From the NCBI RefSeq assembly GCF_030272615.1, contig NC_081406.1, positions 267,023,692-267,087,691 of the forward strand: DNA of 64,000 nt. The letters run 5' to 3'. Made by a program: the position numbers and the translations under genes. This DNA comes from Cryptomeria japonica (taxonomy: Eukaryota; Streptophyta; Pinopsida; Cupressales; Cupressaceae). The number at the start of each line of letters is the position of its first letter. The stretch's first letter is position 1. The notes below the pieces were generated by a model. It was given only the letters and a program-made list of their open reading frames with translations. It was not told the origin of the DNA and ran no database searches. Below are positions 46,105 to 58,423 of the stretch, one piece after another.

Positions 46105-48147
46105 CTAAAATCAGAAAGAATGTAGTTAATTTCAATTCTTACAGACTTAATTGGCCTCGTACAATCCACACATGCAGCGAGACATCCAAACTTCATTGCC
46201 ACTAAAGAAAATACAAATCTCACTTATAAATACAAAAATACAAAGAAAACATTTTACAAATAACGTTAGGGTTCTGACAATGCGAAAAATTAACTTTTAT
46301 GCAGTGTTGGATCTCGTGGTTCATTTATCTTCCAACATTTCTGCAGTGGTATAATTAATGCCCATGGCTATCAGGATATATTGCTCTGGATTTTCACCTT
46401 TTGACAGGATGGGGGCTAATTTTAGAGGTAGCTAACAGTTGCACTTCTGCTAACTAGTTAAGCCACATCTTGTCAGTGTCTTGAGAATAATTTAATTAGA
46501 ATTTTCAATCAAATATAAGTATAGCATAGCAAATTGGTTACAAATTTCACATCAAATAAGACATGTTAGTATTAAAGGCTAAAACTGAGAGAACAAAGCA
46601 TAAGAATTTATATATAAGTAATTGTAAGTTTCAAGTTTCTGCAGATACAGTTAATTTAAACTATTTTTCATAAGATAAATAAAATAACATTTCCGGTGAA
46701 AATATCATTTCAAAATTTTGAATTTTGAAAAAGGAAGAGGATTACTCAATATGCAGAGAATTTCTCAGAAGCTTTCCATAGACCTATTAAAGTAGTACAA
46801 TAAGCAAGCTTGATCTGTTAAAAGATACAAGAAGATGAGCGTTTAGATTTATCCTTTTTTGACTACTCAAACAACCTGCATTATATGCCCAGGAAACCTT
46901 AAATGCATTGATTTCACCAATTGCATTTTTGATCTTTCAGATCAGAGTCTTCCCAGAATCCACATATTATATTCCCAACCTGTTATATCAGAATAATCAC
47001 TAAACAGAAAACATCAAATTAATCGTGGGTGATATCATATGGTTTGGGATTGGGATTTGATGGATAAATTCCTGAGATCCACTTTTCAATGCAGTACAGA
47101 CAGATTTTTCTCTACCTGTCTCCACTAAAAAGCCATAAAAAAATTAAAATCCATAGTTTGAGAGTTTGGGAACAAGGGCATGCAGGGACAGGTTTCAGGG
47201 ACAAGGTGACTATGGTCCAACATTAATAAATGGCAGGGGGAAGACGATAAAAATATAATTTAGCACCTGAAAAATTAGTTATAATAAAATTTATAAGAAA
47301 TTCCATTAACATATCGTGTCCAAAAAATTGTTCAAACTAGAAAGGCTGGTTTTGTAGGCTAACTGGAATTGACAGATTTAAAGAGGGTGATGAAACCTCA
47401 TAAGGATTCAATTTCCTGTCATTATGGCAAGGACAACTGCATCCGTCTAGGTAGAAACAATTTGCTATTACTCATTGGTATTTCAAACGAAAGAAGAAAT
47501 GTGTCGAATTGATATTGTACAGAAGGAATGACTATTTTGGAAGGAATATATATCCCAATGAACACTCTTCATGATATACATACTCTTACTAGAGACATTC
47601 CCCTTCATATGGCTAGCGGTACATTTATTGGAAATGTAAATAAAAGAGAGAGCTGATCATACTTGTATCTGGGCTAATTCTAAGACAGTTGAACATCCTT
47701 GTATCTTGCCTAATTGTTCTTGTCCCTTCTAATTCTGGTTGTACTAGCAGAAAACAAACTGCTAACCATAGGAAATGCTCTTTTGATAGAGTGCAACACA
47801 TCCTCATTCGGGCAATGATTTGATTTCTAGTTAGAAACATAAAATGGAATAAGAGATGCTGAGTGTTTAAAATTTTAAATCCTATGGCACATCACACCAA
47901 AGATTTTTGTGTTCTTTTGATGGAACACTGGAGTCACTGGAATCTGATAACACCGAAAATTTTCCAATGGGAACATTGCAGTCACCCAAATCTGAGATTA
48001 GGACTCAGGAAGATGAAAGTACGAAATATTTGCATGCTCAGTTGATGGAATAGAGGAATATGAAAATCAAAGTTGCATATGAATAGTGACATGCAATTTC
48101 ATTGACAATTTAAATTGTCAGTGTTTTTGGGAAAAAAGAATAAAAAA
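46105..48147. other. probable start of a giant intron of the acyl-CoA dehydrogenase gene
   Basis: No exon of the family is seen here and no transposon is recognised. The sequence is AT-rich with no sustained open frame. If the gene is complete, this and the transposons to its right are intronic. Confidence 0.45.
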
Positions 48148-48401
48148 CAATGTTACTAGGGACACGTCCTTGGCCCTTTTTGATGCGTCCCCATTTTCTG
48201 GATGTCCTGGGAATAGGGTGACGGGTCCAGGACAGGGAATGCCACCCCTTTTCAATGCATTTGAGTTCATTTTACGTTCATTGTTTGTTAAAAAAGTATT
48301 GCAGCAACAAGGTTTGAAGTTGAAGGAGAAACATTTTTTTAGCAAGGTTTGAAGGAGGTGTACAAGAGGTTGAATCCAAGACATATTTGGTAGTGGAGAA
48401 C

Positions 48402-49134
48402 TGTTAAGAAATTAAATTTGTATCAGACTGATGCAATTTGTTCAATGTGCAGATTTCCCTTTCAATTTGGAGTATTCAGAATTTAATCCTTCTAAAATAT
48501 GAATGTCAACAATGATAATGTATCAAGGGCAGTGCAGGGGTTTTCTTCAAGTCTGAAATTCGTCGATCAAGGGAGAGAGAGCATTTATTGATTTCTATAT
48601 CCTTCTCTCTTGAAATCAGCGAATATATATATATGTCTAGTGGGACATGTTATAAGAGGACATGTCTCCACAATGTGGAGGCATGTCCACTCATAACGTG
48701 TCCCTTACATACCAAGGGATGTGAACTTTATTTATGTTAGTTAACTCTTAACCAATTAAAGTCGTCGATCTGTGCAAAACACATTATCAAGTTCGATTTA
48801 TCAAATACGAACATATAAGTTCGATCTAATGAATACGATAATGTAAACTTTGATCTTGTTATATGCAATGATGCCTTAATGATCATTACACGATACAAGG
48901 CAAGAGAAGAATAGAATCTGATCACACACAGATTAATGTAGAGTTTCGATCAGACATAAGGATGACGGCTTGCAAAGTATTCAAAGTGATTATTCTTATA
49001 AACACAAGGAAGGAGTATGTGTGTATGCATGTCAGTCCACATAGTGGACTGACATGCATACATACATGCTTATATATGTATAATCAATATTAATGGTCAC
49101 CCTTATATCTGACCGAAGCTACCATGCATCAACA
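48402..49134 (-). mobile_element. solo Copia LTR, same family as Copia-5
   Basis: 733 bp nearly identical to the Copia-5 3' LTR at 54978-55721, both TGTT...CATCAACA. Flanking 5 bp AGAAC and AAAAC agree at four positions, as expected of an old solo LTR. It has an 18-bp perfect hairpin with a 3-nt loop at 49023-49061 and an (AT)n run near 48626. Confidence 0.8.
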
Positions 49135-49278
49135 AAAACAATTTCTTGACAAAGGTAAGTCATTCTATCTTGCTATTTTTTTCAAAAAATTTTCATTTAA
49201 AGTAAGAAATGTCTGATCTTTTATTTTATTTTTTTTCCTTTTTCAGTTTAAAGTTCCAAATTATTTCACAAAACCAAC

Positions 49279-51640
49279 ATGAGCAGTAGTGAGAATTATA
49301 TTAGTGACAGTGAACTGGAAGAAATTCAAACAAATGTTAGAGTTCAGTCTCATTAGACTGGAAATGTTGGGTGTGGGGGTAGACAGCCACCATATCCATT
49401 TGAGAGCCCTTCAAAAGTCTTGAAAAATATGCAAAAGGCCCTTCGAACCAAAAAAACCTCTTGTCCAACTTATGACAGCTATAGATACCAAAAGTAAAAA
49501 TTCAAGGGGGAGTAGGGTGTGGTTGTGTGAAAGCTGCAAGAAAATTTTTAGAGGGAGCTACACAAGGGTATGATCTCATTTCTTGGTTGTTACATGCCGT
49601 GGAGTTAAAGTTTGTCTAGAAATAAAGGAGGATGAGAAGTTAGAGGCTCATAGATTGCACATGGAGGCAGAAATGAGGTCTCAAGGTGTGACAATACCAA
49701 CACATTCTTTTGCAGTATACAATCACCTATGGCTGACATCCATGGTTGGTAGTGCTACTAGTGACATTGCCACAAGAGGATAGAGGAAGATTAGTGGTGG
49801 TGAGAGGCCAAGGACAGTTGCAAGTATGTTTAATGCTCAAGCACAAGATGCAATAGAGTCTTCCATTGCAAAATTCTTTTATGCCCATGCCATCCCATTT
49901 CATGAGGCTTGTTCCTCTTATTTCAAACAAATGATCAAAGATATAGCCTTTATTGGTCTCTCTTTTGTACCCCTAGAGATCATAAACTACACACTACCTT
50001 CCTAGATAAAGAATATCCCAAGGTTAATTTGCTAATGGAAGATATGAGGAAAATATGGATTAGGATAAGTTATTCTATTGTGATGGATGGGTGAAATGAT
50101 ATTACACATCGACCACTCATCAGTATCATAGTCACATGCCCAACTAACTCGTGTTTTCTTAAAGTCGTAAATTGTTCAAGAAAGCATAAAGATGCAGACT
50201 TAAAGTTCAGCATTTTGAGAGAGACCATAGAGGAGGTTGGGGCCTCAAATGTTGTACAAGTGGCCACTAATTCAACAAGTGTGTGCAAATTGGCTGATAT
50301 GATGGTGAAGGGTGCTTACAAGCACATCTTTACGACCCCACGTTGTGTTAATGCATTGAAAGACATAGGGAAAATAAATTGGGTGAAACAAGTCTTGGCA
50401 GAAGCTAAAGATAATCAAATATTCATTTGCAATCACCAAACCTCATTTGCTCTCTTCAGGATGATTTCAAAGGAGTTCCTCAAACCTATTGAGACAAGAT
50501 AAGCTAGTTACTTAATTTTGTTAGAGAGGATGCTTGAGGTGCATGAGCCTCTACAGTTGATAATGGTGAATTGGGAGTAGAGTAGAAGACCTAATTTAAT
50601 CTCTACTGAAAGATGGGCCATCAAACAAAGGATCCTTGATGATGATTGGTGATCCACTGTGAGGTAAGACATTGCTGATTTTATTAAATATTAAATATTA
50701 AATTGCTGATTTCATATTAAGTTTTAATTTCATTGTTCAATGTTTCAACTTTCAAAGTTTCTAACTTGCCAATTAACTCTTTTGAACTTTTTGTTTGCAT
50801 TTCGCACATATTTTTTCTCTTTCATCTCACCTATTGTAGATGCCATTAGATATGCTAATATGGACTCCTCTAGTCTTCGAGATATTATGAAACATTTGAC
50901 AACATGCTTGGAAAGATAAAGCAAACAATTTTGCCTAAGGATCCTACTTTGGGATTATATGAGCAACACATTAAGCCCATTGTGATGCTGCAATGGAACA
51001 CAATGAACACCCCACTTCATACGGTAGCCTCTGCTCTAAATCCCAAATGGTACACACCAAAGACTGGTAGGTTGCCTAAATGTGATGAAGAGGTGAAAGA
51101 AGGGCTAATGAAGGCCTTTCAAAATATGTATTCAGATCAAACGTCTACTATACATTGCACACAACGGCCTGCCTTCACAAATATTTGTGGTCCAACATTC
51201 AGTAAACCAAAGGAAAAGATAGATAGGACTACATTAGCTCAAATTGATCCTACTGGATGGTGGACATGGCACAGGAAAGATACACCACAATTGAAGTTGC
51301 TTGCCATTCGCCCTCTTTAATAGGTTGCCAATTCCTCTGTTGCAGAGAGGAATTGGTCCACATATGATTTTATCGACTCCATCAAGAGGAATATAGACTT
51401 ACCTCTAGGCAAGTGGAGAAGCGAGTGGTTGTGGATAGTGCTCTTTGACTTTAGGATCGTCAAATCCCAAAGTATTGATAGGCTCCATCTTTATGGTTGG
51501 ATGTTGATCCCAAAGATGTCGCTCAGGTTGATGAGGAGGCAATAGAGGGATTGGTTGCTATTCCATTGGATGAGGCAAACCTTAACAACGACAACTCGGA
51601 GAACTTCAATTTTGATGCAATGTTGAGAGATACAGATTAA
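49279..51640 (+). pseudogene. hAT transposase
   Basis: ATG at 49279 (MSSSENYISDSELEEIQ), TAG after VQSH. A BED-type zinc finger is visible near 49520 (WLCESCKKIFRGSYTRV, then SHFL). AKFFYAHAIPFHEACSSYFK begins the DUF659-like part. LRETIEEVGASNVVQVATNS, GAYKHIFTTPRCVNALKDIG and VKQVLAEAKDNQIFICNHQT continue the catalytic domain. A likely intron spans about 50665-50838. The C-terminal dimerisation part reads DPTGWWTWH, AIRPL, SSVAERNWSTYDFI and SIKRN, ending at TAA 51638-51640. Stops and shifts, including one in the DGW region near 50090, make it inactive. Confidence 0.85.
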
Positions 51641-51872
51641 GGACAGCAGTGTACTTTATTTTATTGTATTTCCATATCATAATTGAAAGTGAAACTTGTA
51701 GCCTTTGGGCATTTTGTTGCAACTTGTATGCTATTTTTTAATATCAAATGCATATTTTCAATGAACTTTGTAAGCAATTTGAATTAAGGTTTGAGTTCTG
51801 CTAATTTGTTTGACTTTGACTATCATGTGAACTCTCAATATAGCACATGTTATATATTAAGGTTCTATAATG

Positions 51873-52579
51873 CATAGTTTGAAGACTCGTGGACTCGCCA
51901 CGGACTCGTGAGTCCAGTGGCTCCACAAGTCAACTCGCCAAGTACTCACGAGGCAAGTCCTAGCGAGTCTTTTTGAAAGACTCGCGAGTCTTTCTCATGG
52001 ACTCGCATGAGTCAATTACACGGACTCATGAGTCTTTTGTAGGGACTCGCGTGACCTAGTTATGACGCCCAACAACATTAAAAAGTGATTTTTTGCATTT
52101 TTTCATTCATTTGCCTTTCTTTCTCAATGAAAACAGCTTTGTAGGGTTTAAAACTGCTACTACTTCTAGCTCAAGGCCTGGAAAATTGAGCTATATTAGA
52201 AGTGCAAAGAGGAAGATGTAGTCTTCTCTTTAGTTTGTTTATTGTTGTTTTTTACATTTGGAATTGGACATATCATTTTATGTAATTTTGTAAACATTTA
52301 TAAACTTATGTTGCTATTATACATTTTAGAGTTTGAAACTATGAGTAATGAGTATGAATGATGAAATTTCAAATATTGAGTGTTTGGAGATCATATGGCG
52401 TGTGTAATGTTTCAATTATGGCTCTTATGTTCTCTGAATGCATTAATTTCTTTATGTCTTTTTGTAAAACTACGATTTTCTTTTCTTGCCGAGTCTTTCA
52501 CGAGTCTTTCACAAGTCCGAGTCCGAGTCCAATTTTTTGGTTTGCTGAGTCCATGGCAAGTTCGAGTTTTAAAACTTTG
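51873..52579. mobile_element. non-autonomous hAT element (MITE), 8-bp duplication
   Basis: 707 bp. The 8-bp repeat CTATAATG lies at 51865-51872 and 52580-52587. Terminal inverted repeats: CATAGTTTGAAGACTCG at the left and, in reverse complement, CAAAGTTTTAAAACTCG at the right (14 of 17). Subterminal ACTCGNGAGTC palindromes crowd the left 190 bp (for example GACTCGCGAGTC near 51980) and GAGTCC/CGAGTC words the right 90 bp. There is no ORF. The 8-bp duplication and CA start fit the hAT superfamily. Confidence 0.85.
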
Positions 52580-52770
52580 CTATAATGTATATATGCATGC
52601 CTTATCAATGTTATCATATGAATATTTAGAATTTCCCAATATATTTTAATGTTTTTCTATTTTTTATATAATCGTACCCAACCATCCCCAAAAATGACTT
52701 GAAAAATCGACTTTAGAATGTGTCCCCTCATCCCTTGCCATCCCCATCCCGAAAACTCAAGGTAACAGAG

Positions 52771-53599
52771 CAAAAAAACTTAAATGTCTAAGCTTTTGAG
52801 GTTGTTGGGTGTAATATTCCTTTCTAGAATATTTCAAATTTTTGCCCTAAAACAATACTCCTAAAAATGATAATGGCTTTGTCTAAAATTATGAATTTAT
52901 TATATTATTCATATTAATAATTTATGACATGATTCTGAAAATAAATCATATCTTGATTTTCTGCCATAATTCTCCTTCAAACTATGCTTGTATGTCTACT
53001 TTGAAAGTGCTTTCAGATCTGCTTGAATCAGAGGCTTTTGCCCCTAACTCAGTAGTGGCAACTAAAGGTTTTCATCCTTAACTTGAAAGTGCTTTCAGAT
53101 CTGCCTGAATCAGAGGCTTTTATCTCTAACTCAGCAGTGGTAATTAAGAATTTTTGTCGTTAACTTGCTAAGAGAATTTAAGGGTTTCATCCTTAAAACT
53201 CTTAATTTACCTTGGAGGGTTCTCATCCTCTTTCTTTGTAATTCACTGGGAGACAATTATAATATTTATTCCCAAATTACTGATTGCTTGATTGATTCAT
53301 GTTCCTCAAGAAAATGATCTCCCACATATGTCTTATCGTTTCAATAGACACAGCCATTCACATTGGAAGGAGTCACAACCTTTCCTACCCGATTTCTGCC
53401 CATGATGACTTTTAATTTAATTTTAATTAAATTGTTTTGTAGTCTAAATTGCTAGCATCTCCTTATTAACTTTGGTGCTGCCTTATTATGCTATTAGAAA
53501 CCAAGAGGGATTGCGATTTGATGTCATTGGCAGGGACATGGCATTCTGCCCTTCCCAAGATCGCTTGTCCTCAAGCATTTTAAAATTGGGATGATAAAA
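52771..53599. repeat. tandem 84-bp repeat and unassigned flank
   Basis: Two copies of a module starting TTGAAAGTGCTTTCAGATCTG, at about 53000 and 53083. Each continues through GAATCAGAGGCTTTT and AACTCAG to a TTCATCCTTAA-like end; a third partial copy follows. It is probably the 3' non-coding part of the Gypsy relic that ends at 53600. Nothing else is recognised. Confidence 0.55.
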
Positions 53600-54190
53600 A
53601 ATGTCTACTGCTCAAGTGGTGTCCTTCATAGGTAGATTCTTCCAATTAATCAAATATTCTTAAATAACCTTATTTCTTAAATTCTTTTCTATTAGGTCAA
53701 TGATGGCTTTGGGTTCCACAATTAATTCTACTTTGTCATCAAGTGGGGGTAATTTTTGGCATGGTATTATATGTTGACCTAGCACCTTCTTGAGGCGAGT
53801 TATGTCAAAGATATCATGAATTCGACTATTTATTGGTAACAACAATCCATAAGAACCTTTGCTAATCCTTCTTATAATCTTATAAGGTCCATAGAATCAC
53901 AACTTGAGTTACTTTGCACCACTTCCCTTGAGAGAGGACTGTTTATAAGGTTGTAAACTTAGGAAAACCAAGTCTCCAATTTCAAATGTTCTTTCAAATC
54001 TATGACATTAACATACATATTTTGTTGATATTGGGCATGTTGTAGGTTTTATGAGTGTGTTTAAAATATCCACACCGTTGCACCAAGTTTTGTCCTCTAG
54101 GGACTCTACTATCTGTAAGAATCAAATTTCCAAATGATATTGCCTCATAACCATATAGTGCCTTCAAGGGAGTCATTCCAATTAACCAAT
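53600..54190 (-). pseudogene. Ty3/Gypsy integrase C-terminus and chromodomain remnant
   Basis: Minus-strand pieces: TPLKALYGYEAISFG near 54170, YKLLLPINSRIHDIFDIT and RLKKVLGQHI near 53845-53770, LPPLDD, then NLRNKVI and a chromodomain-like EYLINWKNLP near 53650. This order is that of the integrase tail of chromoviral Gypsy elements. Stops interrupt it. The rest of the element is not present. Confidence 0.75.
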
Positions 54191-54977
54191 GCTCCTTGGG
54201 GACACATCCCCTAGCCTCCTACCCTCATCCCCACCCCTGAAACATTTCGTTGACTTGGGGATGCCTTGGAAATGTCCCCTCCCCATCCTTGATTAATGCA
54301 AAAAATCGAGGATATCCTTGAAATGCACTAGAAATGATAGGGGACGACAAGGGATGGCCAATTGTCCTTAGGACAGCTAGGAGCCATCTAGGTGTCCCTT
54401 GATAGTTTTGTTTAAAGGGGTGGGGGTGGGGGTGGGGGATCCTTGTATTTTCCCTCTTTAATATGAAGGGGGAAATGGCAATTTTAGAGGTTTTGGGATC
54501 CAATAATTTGGAAAAGGACATGTGTAATACCATTAATTCAAAGAATGTCTATGTGTTGGTTTCCATTCTCATTTCCATTTTATGAGAATCCAATTCCATT
54601 ATTACACATCATGGGCGTACAGTTTAGAGGATCAGTTTTTGAGATCTTTGACTTGCTTTTGAGAACTTGAACAAAGAATTCATGTTATTACTGCTCAAGG
54701 GGAGCAACTTTGTGAGATTTTTGTTGTAGCTCTTGATCAAGACAAGTTTCCCACTTCTCTTTGAGATTGATTGAGGTTATGTCAACTTATGCAAAGAAAG
54801 AAAAAGCCAAGAAGTCAACAACGCTTGTGGGGTCATTTGCCTTCTGTTGCATGTGGCTAGAACAACAAAGGCAGTTGAATCAACTAGAGCAACAACTAGT
54901 GTAGCTCGTCACTTTGGAAGCCACCCTTTTGGATCTAGATAGTCATTCTGCTCTAATGCTTTTTCATGGTTTTGTTT
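54191..54977. other. GTCCC-rich hAT-like end and unassigned flank
   Basis: 54195-54380 is rich in GGGGACA, GTCCC and GGGATG words like those at both ends of the hAT element at 48148-52770, so it is probably a related terminal fragment. 54417-54438 is four G runs separated by single T, a strong G-quadruplex pattern. 54540-54977 shows no feature. Confidence 0.4.
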
Positions 54978-55721
54978 TGTTGAGAAATTAAATTTATATC
55001 AGACTGATGCAATTCGTTCAATGTGCAGATTTCCCTTTCAATTCCGAGTATTCAGAATTTAATCATTCCAAAATATGAATGTCAACAATGATAATGTATC
55101 AAGGGCAGTGCAGGGGTTTTCTTCAAGTCTGAAATTCGTCGATCAAGGGGGAGAGAGCATTTATTGATTTCTATATCCTTCTCTCTTGAAATCAGCGAAT
55201 ATATATATATATATATATATGTTTAGTGGGACATGTTATAAGGGGACATGTCCCCACAATGTGGAGGCATGTCCACTCATAACGTGTCCCTTACATACCA
55301 AGGGATGTGAACTTTATTTATGTTAGTTAACTTAACTCTTAACCAATTAAAGTCGTCGATCTGTGCAAAACACATTATCAAGTTCGATTTATCAAATACG
55401 AACATATAAGTTTGATCGAATGAATACGATAATGTAAACTTTGATCTTGTTATATGCAATGATGCCTTAATGATCATTACACAATACAAGGCAAGAGAAG
55501 AATAGAATCTGATCACACACAAATTAATGTAGAGTTTCAATCAGACATAAGGATGACGGCTTGCAAAGTATTCGAAGTGATTATTCTTATAAACACAAGG
55601 AAGGAGTATGTGTGTATGTATGTCAGTCCACATAGTGGACTGACATACATACATGCTTATATATGTATAATCAATATTAATGGTCACCCTTATATCTGAC
55701 CGAAGCTACTATGCATCAACA
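54978..55721 (-). repeat. Copia-5 3' LTR
   Basis: 744 bp. In element sense it starts TGTTGATGCATAGTAGC at 55721 after the purine tract AAGAGGGAC and ends TCAACA at 54978. It carries a perfect 18-bp hairpin at 55614-55652, with one compensated base-pair change relative to the solo LTR at 48402-49134. Confidence 0.9.
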
Positions 55722-55756
55722 GTCCCTCTTAGCTAGGAAAGATAATCAAGTATGAA

Positions 55757-56058
55757 GATATCACCTAACTCGTGATATTGGAGGATGGTTTATGAACATC
55801 AAGTCACATGACATTCTTCACATAAATATCCAGGTTATGGTATGTGCACTGACATCACGTCTCATGATGTCTACCATAACAAGTCATGGCATTTCCATGG
55901 ATATTACGTCACATAATACCCACCATGATCATCTCATAACGAGCATAATGATATTCAACTGATATCAAGTCTCATGATATCTATCAATAAGCCCAAGAGA
56001 TATTAACTATCATGACATGTCCATGAATATCAAGTCACATGATATTTGTCATGATAGT
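55757..56058. repeat. hairpin array in the Copia-5 3' untranslated part
   Basis: Six hairpins; inner 5' arms start at 55757, 55795, 55851, 55900, 55961 and 56026. The last five share a design: 7-bp inner stem, 7-nt loop reading AGTCACA, CGTCTCA, CGTCACA, AGTCTCA and AGTCACA, then an outer stem continuous on one side and separated by about 8 nt on the other. Outer stems reach 9 bp (55834-55842 with 55872-55880) and 12 bp (56006-56017 with 56047-56058). Inner stems vary as pairs: GACATCA/TGATGTC, GATATCA/TGATATC, AATATCA/TGATATT. Confidence 0.8.
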
Positions 56059-56253
56059 GAACCGATCATTGTAAAGTCGTCACCTTACAATGTCGGATGC
56101 AAGTGTTCATTATTTGAAAGATCGTCACCTTTCAATAATGTATATAGGGTAGGCCCATAAGTCATAGAGTCACACATATGACAGAAGAGTTTACACATTA
56201 AACATCTTTATTTATATTAATACAAATAGAAATTTAGAGATAATCTCAATAAC

Positions 56254-56917
56254 TTACATTTCAACCATACCAAGTTTCTTCCTGAAGTGTTCAACTTTCA
56301 CTCTGGGGAGCGGCTTGGTAAGAATGTTTGTTGTTTGATCACTTGTATTAATATACTCCAATTGGATCACATTCCTTTCTACCATGTCTCTCACATAGTG
56401 GTAAGGAATCTCTATATGCTTTGATCTATCATGAAATACTGTAGACAATTTGATGCAGCTTTGATTGTTACAGTGGATGATAGTAGGCTTCAGAGGCTCT
56501 CCAAATAATCCCACAAGCAGTTTTCGAAGCCATACTGCTTCTCTTGCTCCCAAAGATGCTGCAATGTATTCGGCCTCTGTGGAGCTTTGAGCTATTGAAG
56601 ACTATTTTCTGCATATCCAAGAAATCATAGCTGATCCCAAACTGAAGCAACACCCTGATGTGCTTTTCCGATTAGTCACACTTCCAGCCCAATCAGAATC
56701 AGAGTAACCATGTAGATTTAGATCAACATTTTTATATTTGAGTCCATGTCCAATAGTACCTTGAAGGTACCTCAATATATGCTTAGCAGCAACAAGATGT
56801 ATCTCTTGAGGTTCACACATAAACTGGCTCAAGGCATTCACTGCATAGTAAATATCCGGTCGAGTGTTAACCAGGTACATCAATGATCCAATTATCTGTC
56901 TGTAAAGAGTAGGGTCT
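56254..56917 (-). pseudogene. Copia-5 RNase H and end of reverse transcriptase
   Basis: LYRQIIGSLMYLVNTRPDIY starts the piece just inside the solo-LTR insertion. HLVAAKHILRYLQGTIGHGL, YSDSDWAGSVTNRKSTSG and SAMISWICRK follow; a TAG after CRK breaks the frame. Then EYIAASLGAREAVWLRKLLV, IIHCNNQSCIKLSTVFHDR, KHIEIPYHYVRDMVERN and NILTKPLPRVKVEHFRKKLG, ending in a natural stop at about 56254. Confidence 0.9.
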
Positions 56918-58423
56918 TGTTGATGTGTTTTTTATGCACATGCGAACACAGAATAAAATACCAAGGTATCTTATCCTCTCTTGAACAAAGTTATCCGAAT
57001 GTTGAAGATTTGCCTAAGGATCAATCGAAATAACTCCAAGGTTCTGGTATGTAGGTTCTCTACGTGTGGATAAGCTCTTGTGGTATGATGTGATTATGTT
57101 GGAATCACAAGGGGACTTACGTTTGTATGCCTGATTGCTTGATTTGTTGGAACTTGAGTCCTATCTACTCACCGGGATAATAAAGAAATAGCAAAAGTTG
57201 AAAGGCTCAAAAAGTCTACTCTTAAGGCCTAGAATGCAAGAAGATGGATGAATGACTAGTTAGAGTCCTACTGGACTAGGTCTCACCATCAAACTGAACA
57301 ATTCGACACCGGCTCAATGCAATCTTCTAAGGGAATTTTGAAGATGTTCAAATCGTTACACCATCAGACACTGATCACCATTCAAGTTAATGCATGAAAA
57401 TAGATGCGTAACGACTTGAGATTAAGCTCATTCATGTCAATTGACCACGCAGGGCGCACTTACAATCAGTAAGAAGCTAGTGGTTTGGATTAGGCGAATT
57501 CCACGCGAGTTCGTTTAGTAACTTCTTTCTTTCAATCTAATCGTTTACCATCTAAAACGAAGATTCAACAAGAAACCATGCATATTGCAAAGTAACAACA
57601 CACTTCACCATAGCTTCAATGAAAATGGAGTTCATTTACAATCAAGGCAACAATTTCTTGCCTTCTCTTCCTACTCTACTCTAATTTGCTATTCCACTAT
57701 TCTACCTACTAATTCTTGACTATTAGCTATTCTAACCTCTATTAACTAACTATTAACCTTTACAAATGAAGAGCCAAAGCTTTATATAGGGAGCTCTTTA
57801 CAATTCAATGGCTCTGATTGACTTAAGAATGAATGGCTAGGATTTTAAGATGAAAACCCTAAATAGGGTTTGTTACAACAAACTCCCCTAGCCAATGAGA
57901 AAATTACATTCAATATTCGAGAACCAATAGGAAACAAGGGTAGGTACATTGGAGTTTGTGCCTTTGTGAATAAGCGTGATTCACTGAATCTGGACATGCT
58001 GATGTGGTCCCTTCTGACTAGAGAAACAGTGACTGAGATGCCACCTTGTCTGGTACTTGCTCTATGATGACCTTGGTCGATCCCTTTTTGTCTTTGATGT
58101 ACTTGATGAGTGGCACACCTTTTGTTGGCTCTCTTGTGTTTGATGAAGCCTCTTCACGGTCAAGTCACTCCTTTGGTAGCTCACCTCCCCTTGAAGTGTT
58201 TATAAGATCTTTTTCCTTTGCCATCTAGTGGTTTCTCCATGTGGTAGAATGCGGTCTTTGAGGATGGTTAACTCCATTGCTTCCAACTCCTTGAACACTT
58301 GAAGTCCTTCAACTTGGAAGCACTTTGAGTCCTCCTCCATGCATTTGAGGTGTCTTTAATGATTATAAAACTTGAATAGGTCCTCCTTGTCCTTGTCTGT
58401 TCTTCCTTCTACTTGGTCCTGTT

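Larger units (their letters stand above)
48148..52770 (+). mobile_element. decayed autonomous hAT transposon (boundaries tentative)
   Basis: A hAT transposase gene (49279-51640) lies between CAATGTTACTAGG at 48148 and, in reverse complement, CTCTGTTACCTTG at 52770. These give a weak terminal inverted repeat centred on TGTTAC. The flanking 8 bp (ATAAAAAA and CAAAAAAA) agree at six positions. Both ends are rich in GGGACA/GTCCC words. A solo Copia LTR (48402-49134) and a hAT MITE (51873-52579) are inserted in it. The presence of the transposase is sure; the ends are inference. Confidence 0.5.

Noticed and set aside
48086-48384. Overlapping ORFs of 88 codons on both strands
   Set aside because: They lie across the proposed hAT end and show no family resemblance; mirror-image frames of equal length suggest compositional chance.
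48402-55721. One LTR retrotransposon with the two similar LTRs as its ends
   Set aside because: The left LTR is followed by hAT sequence with no Copia interior, and the right LTR belongs to Copia-5, which extends to the right. The flanking 5-mers do not pair between the two LTRs.
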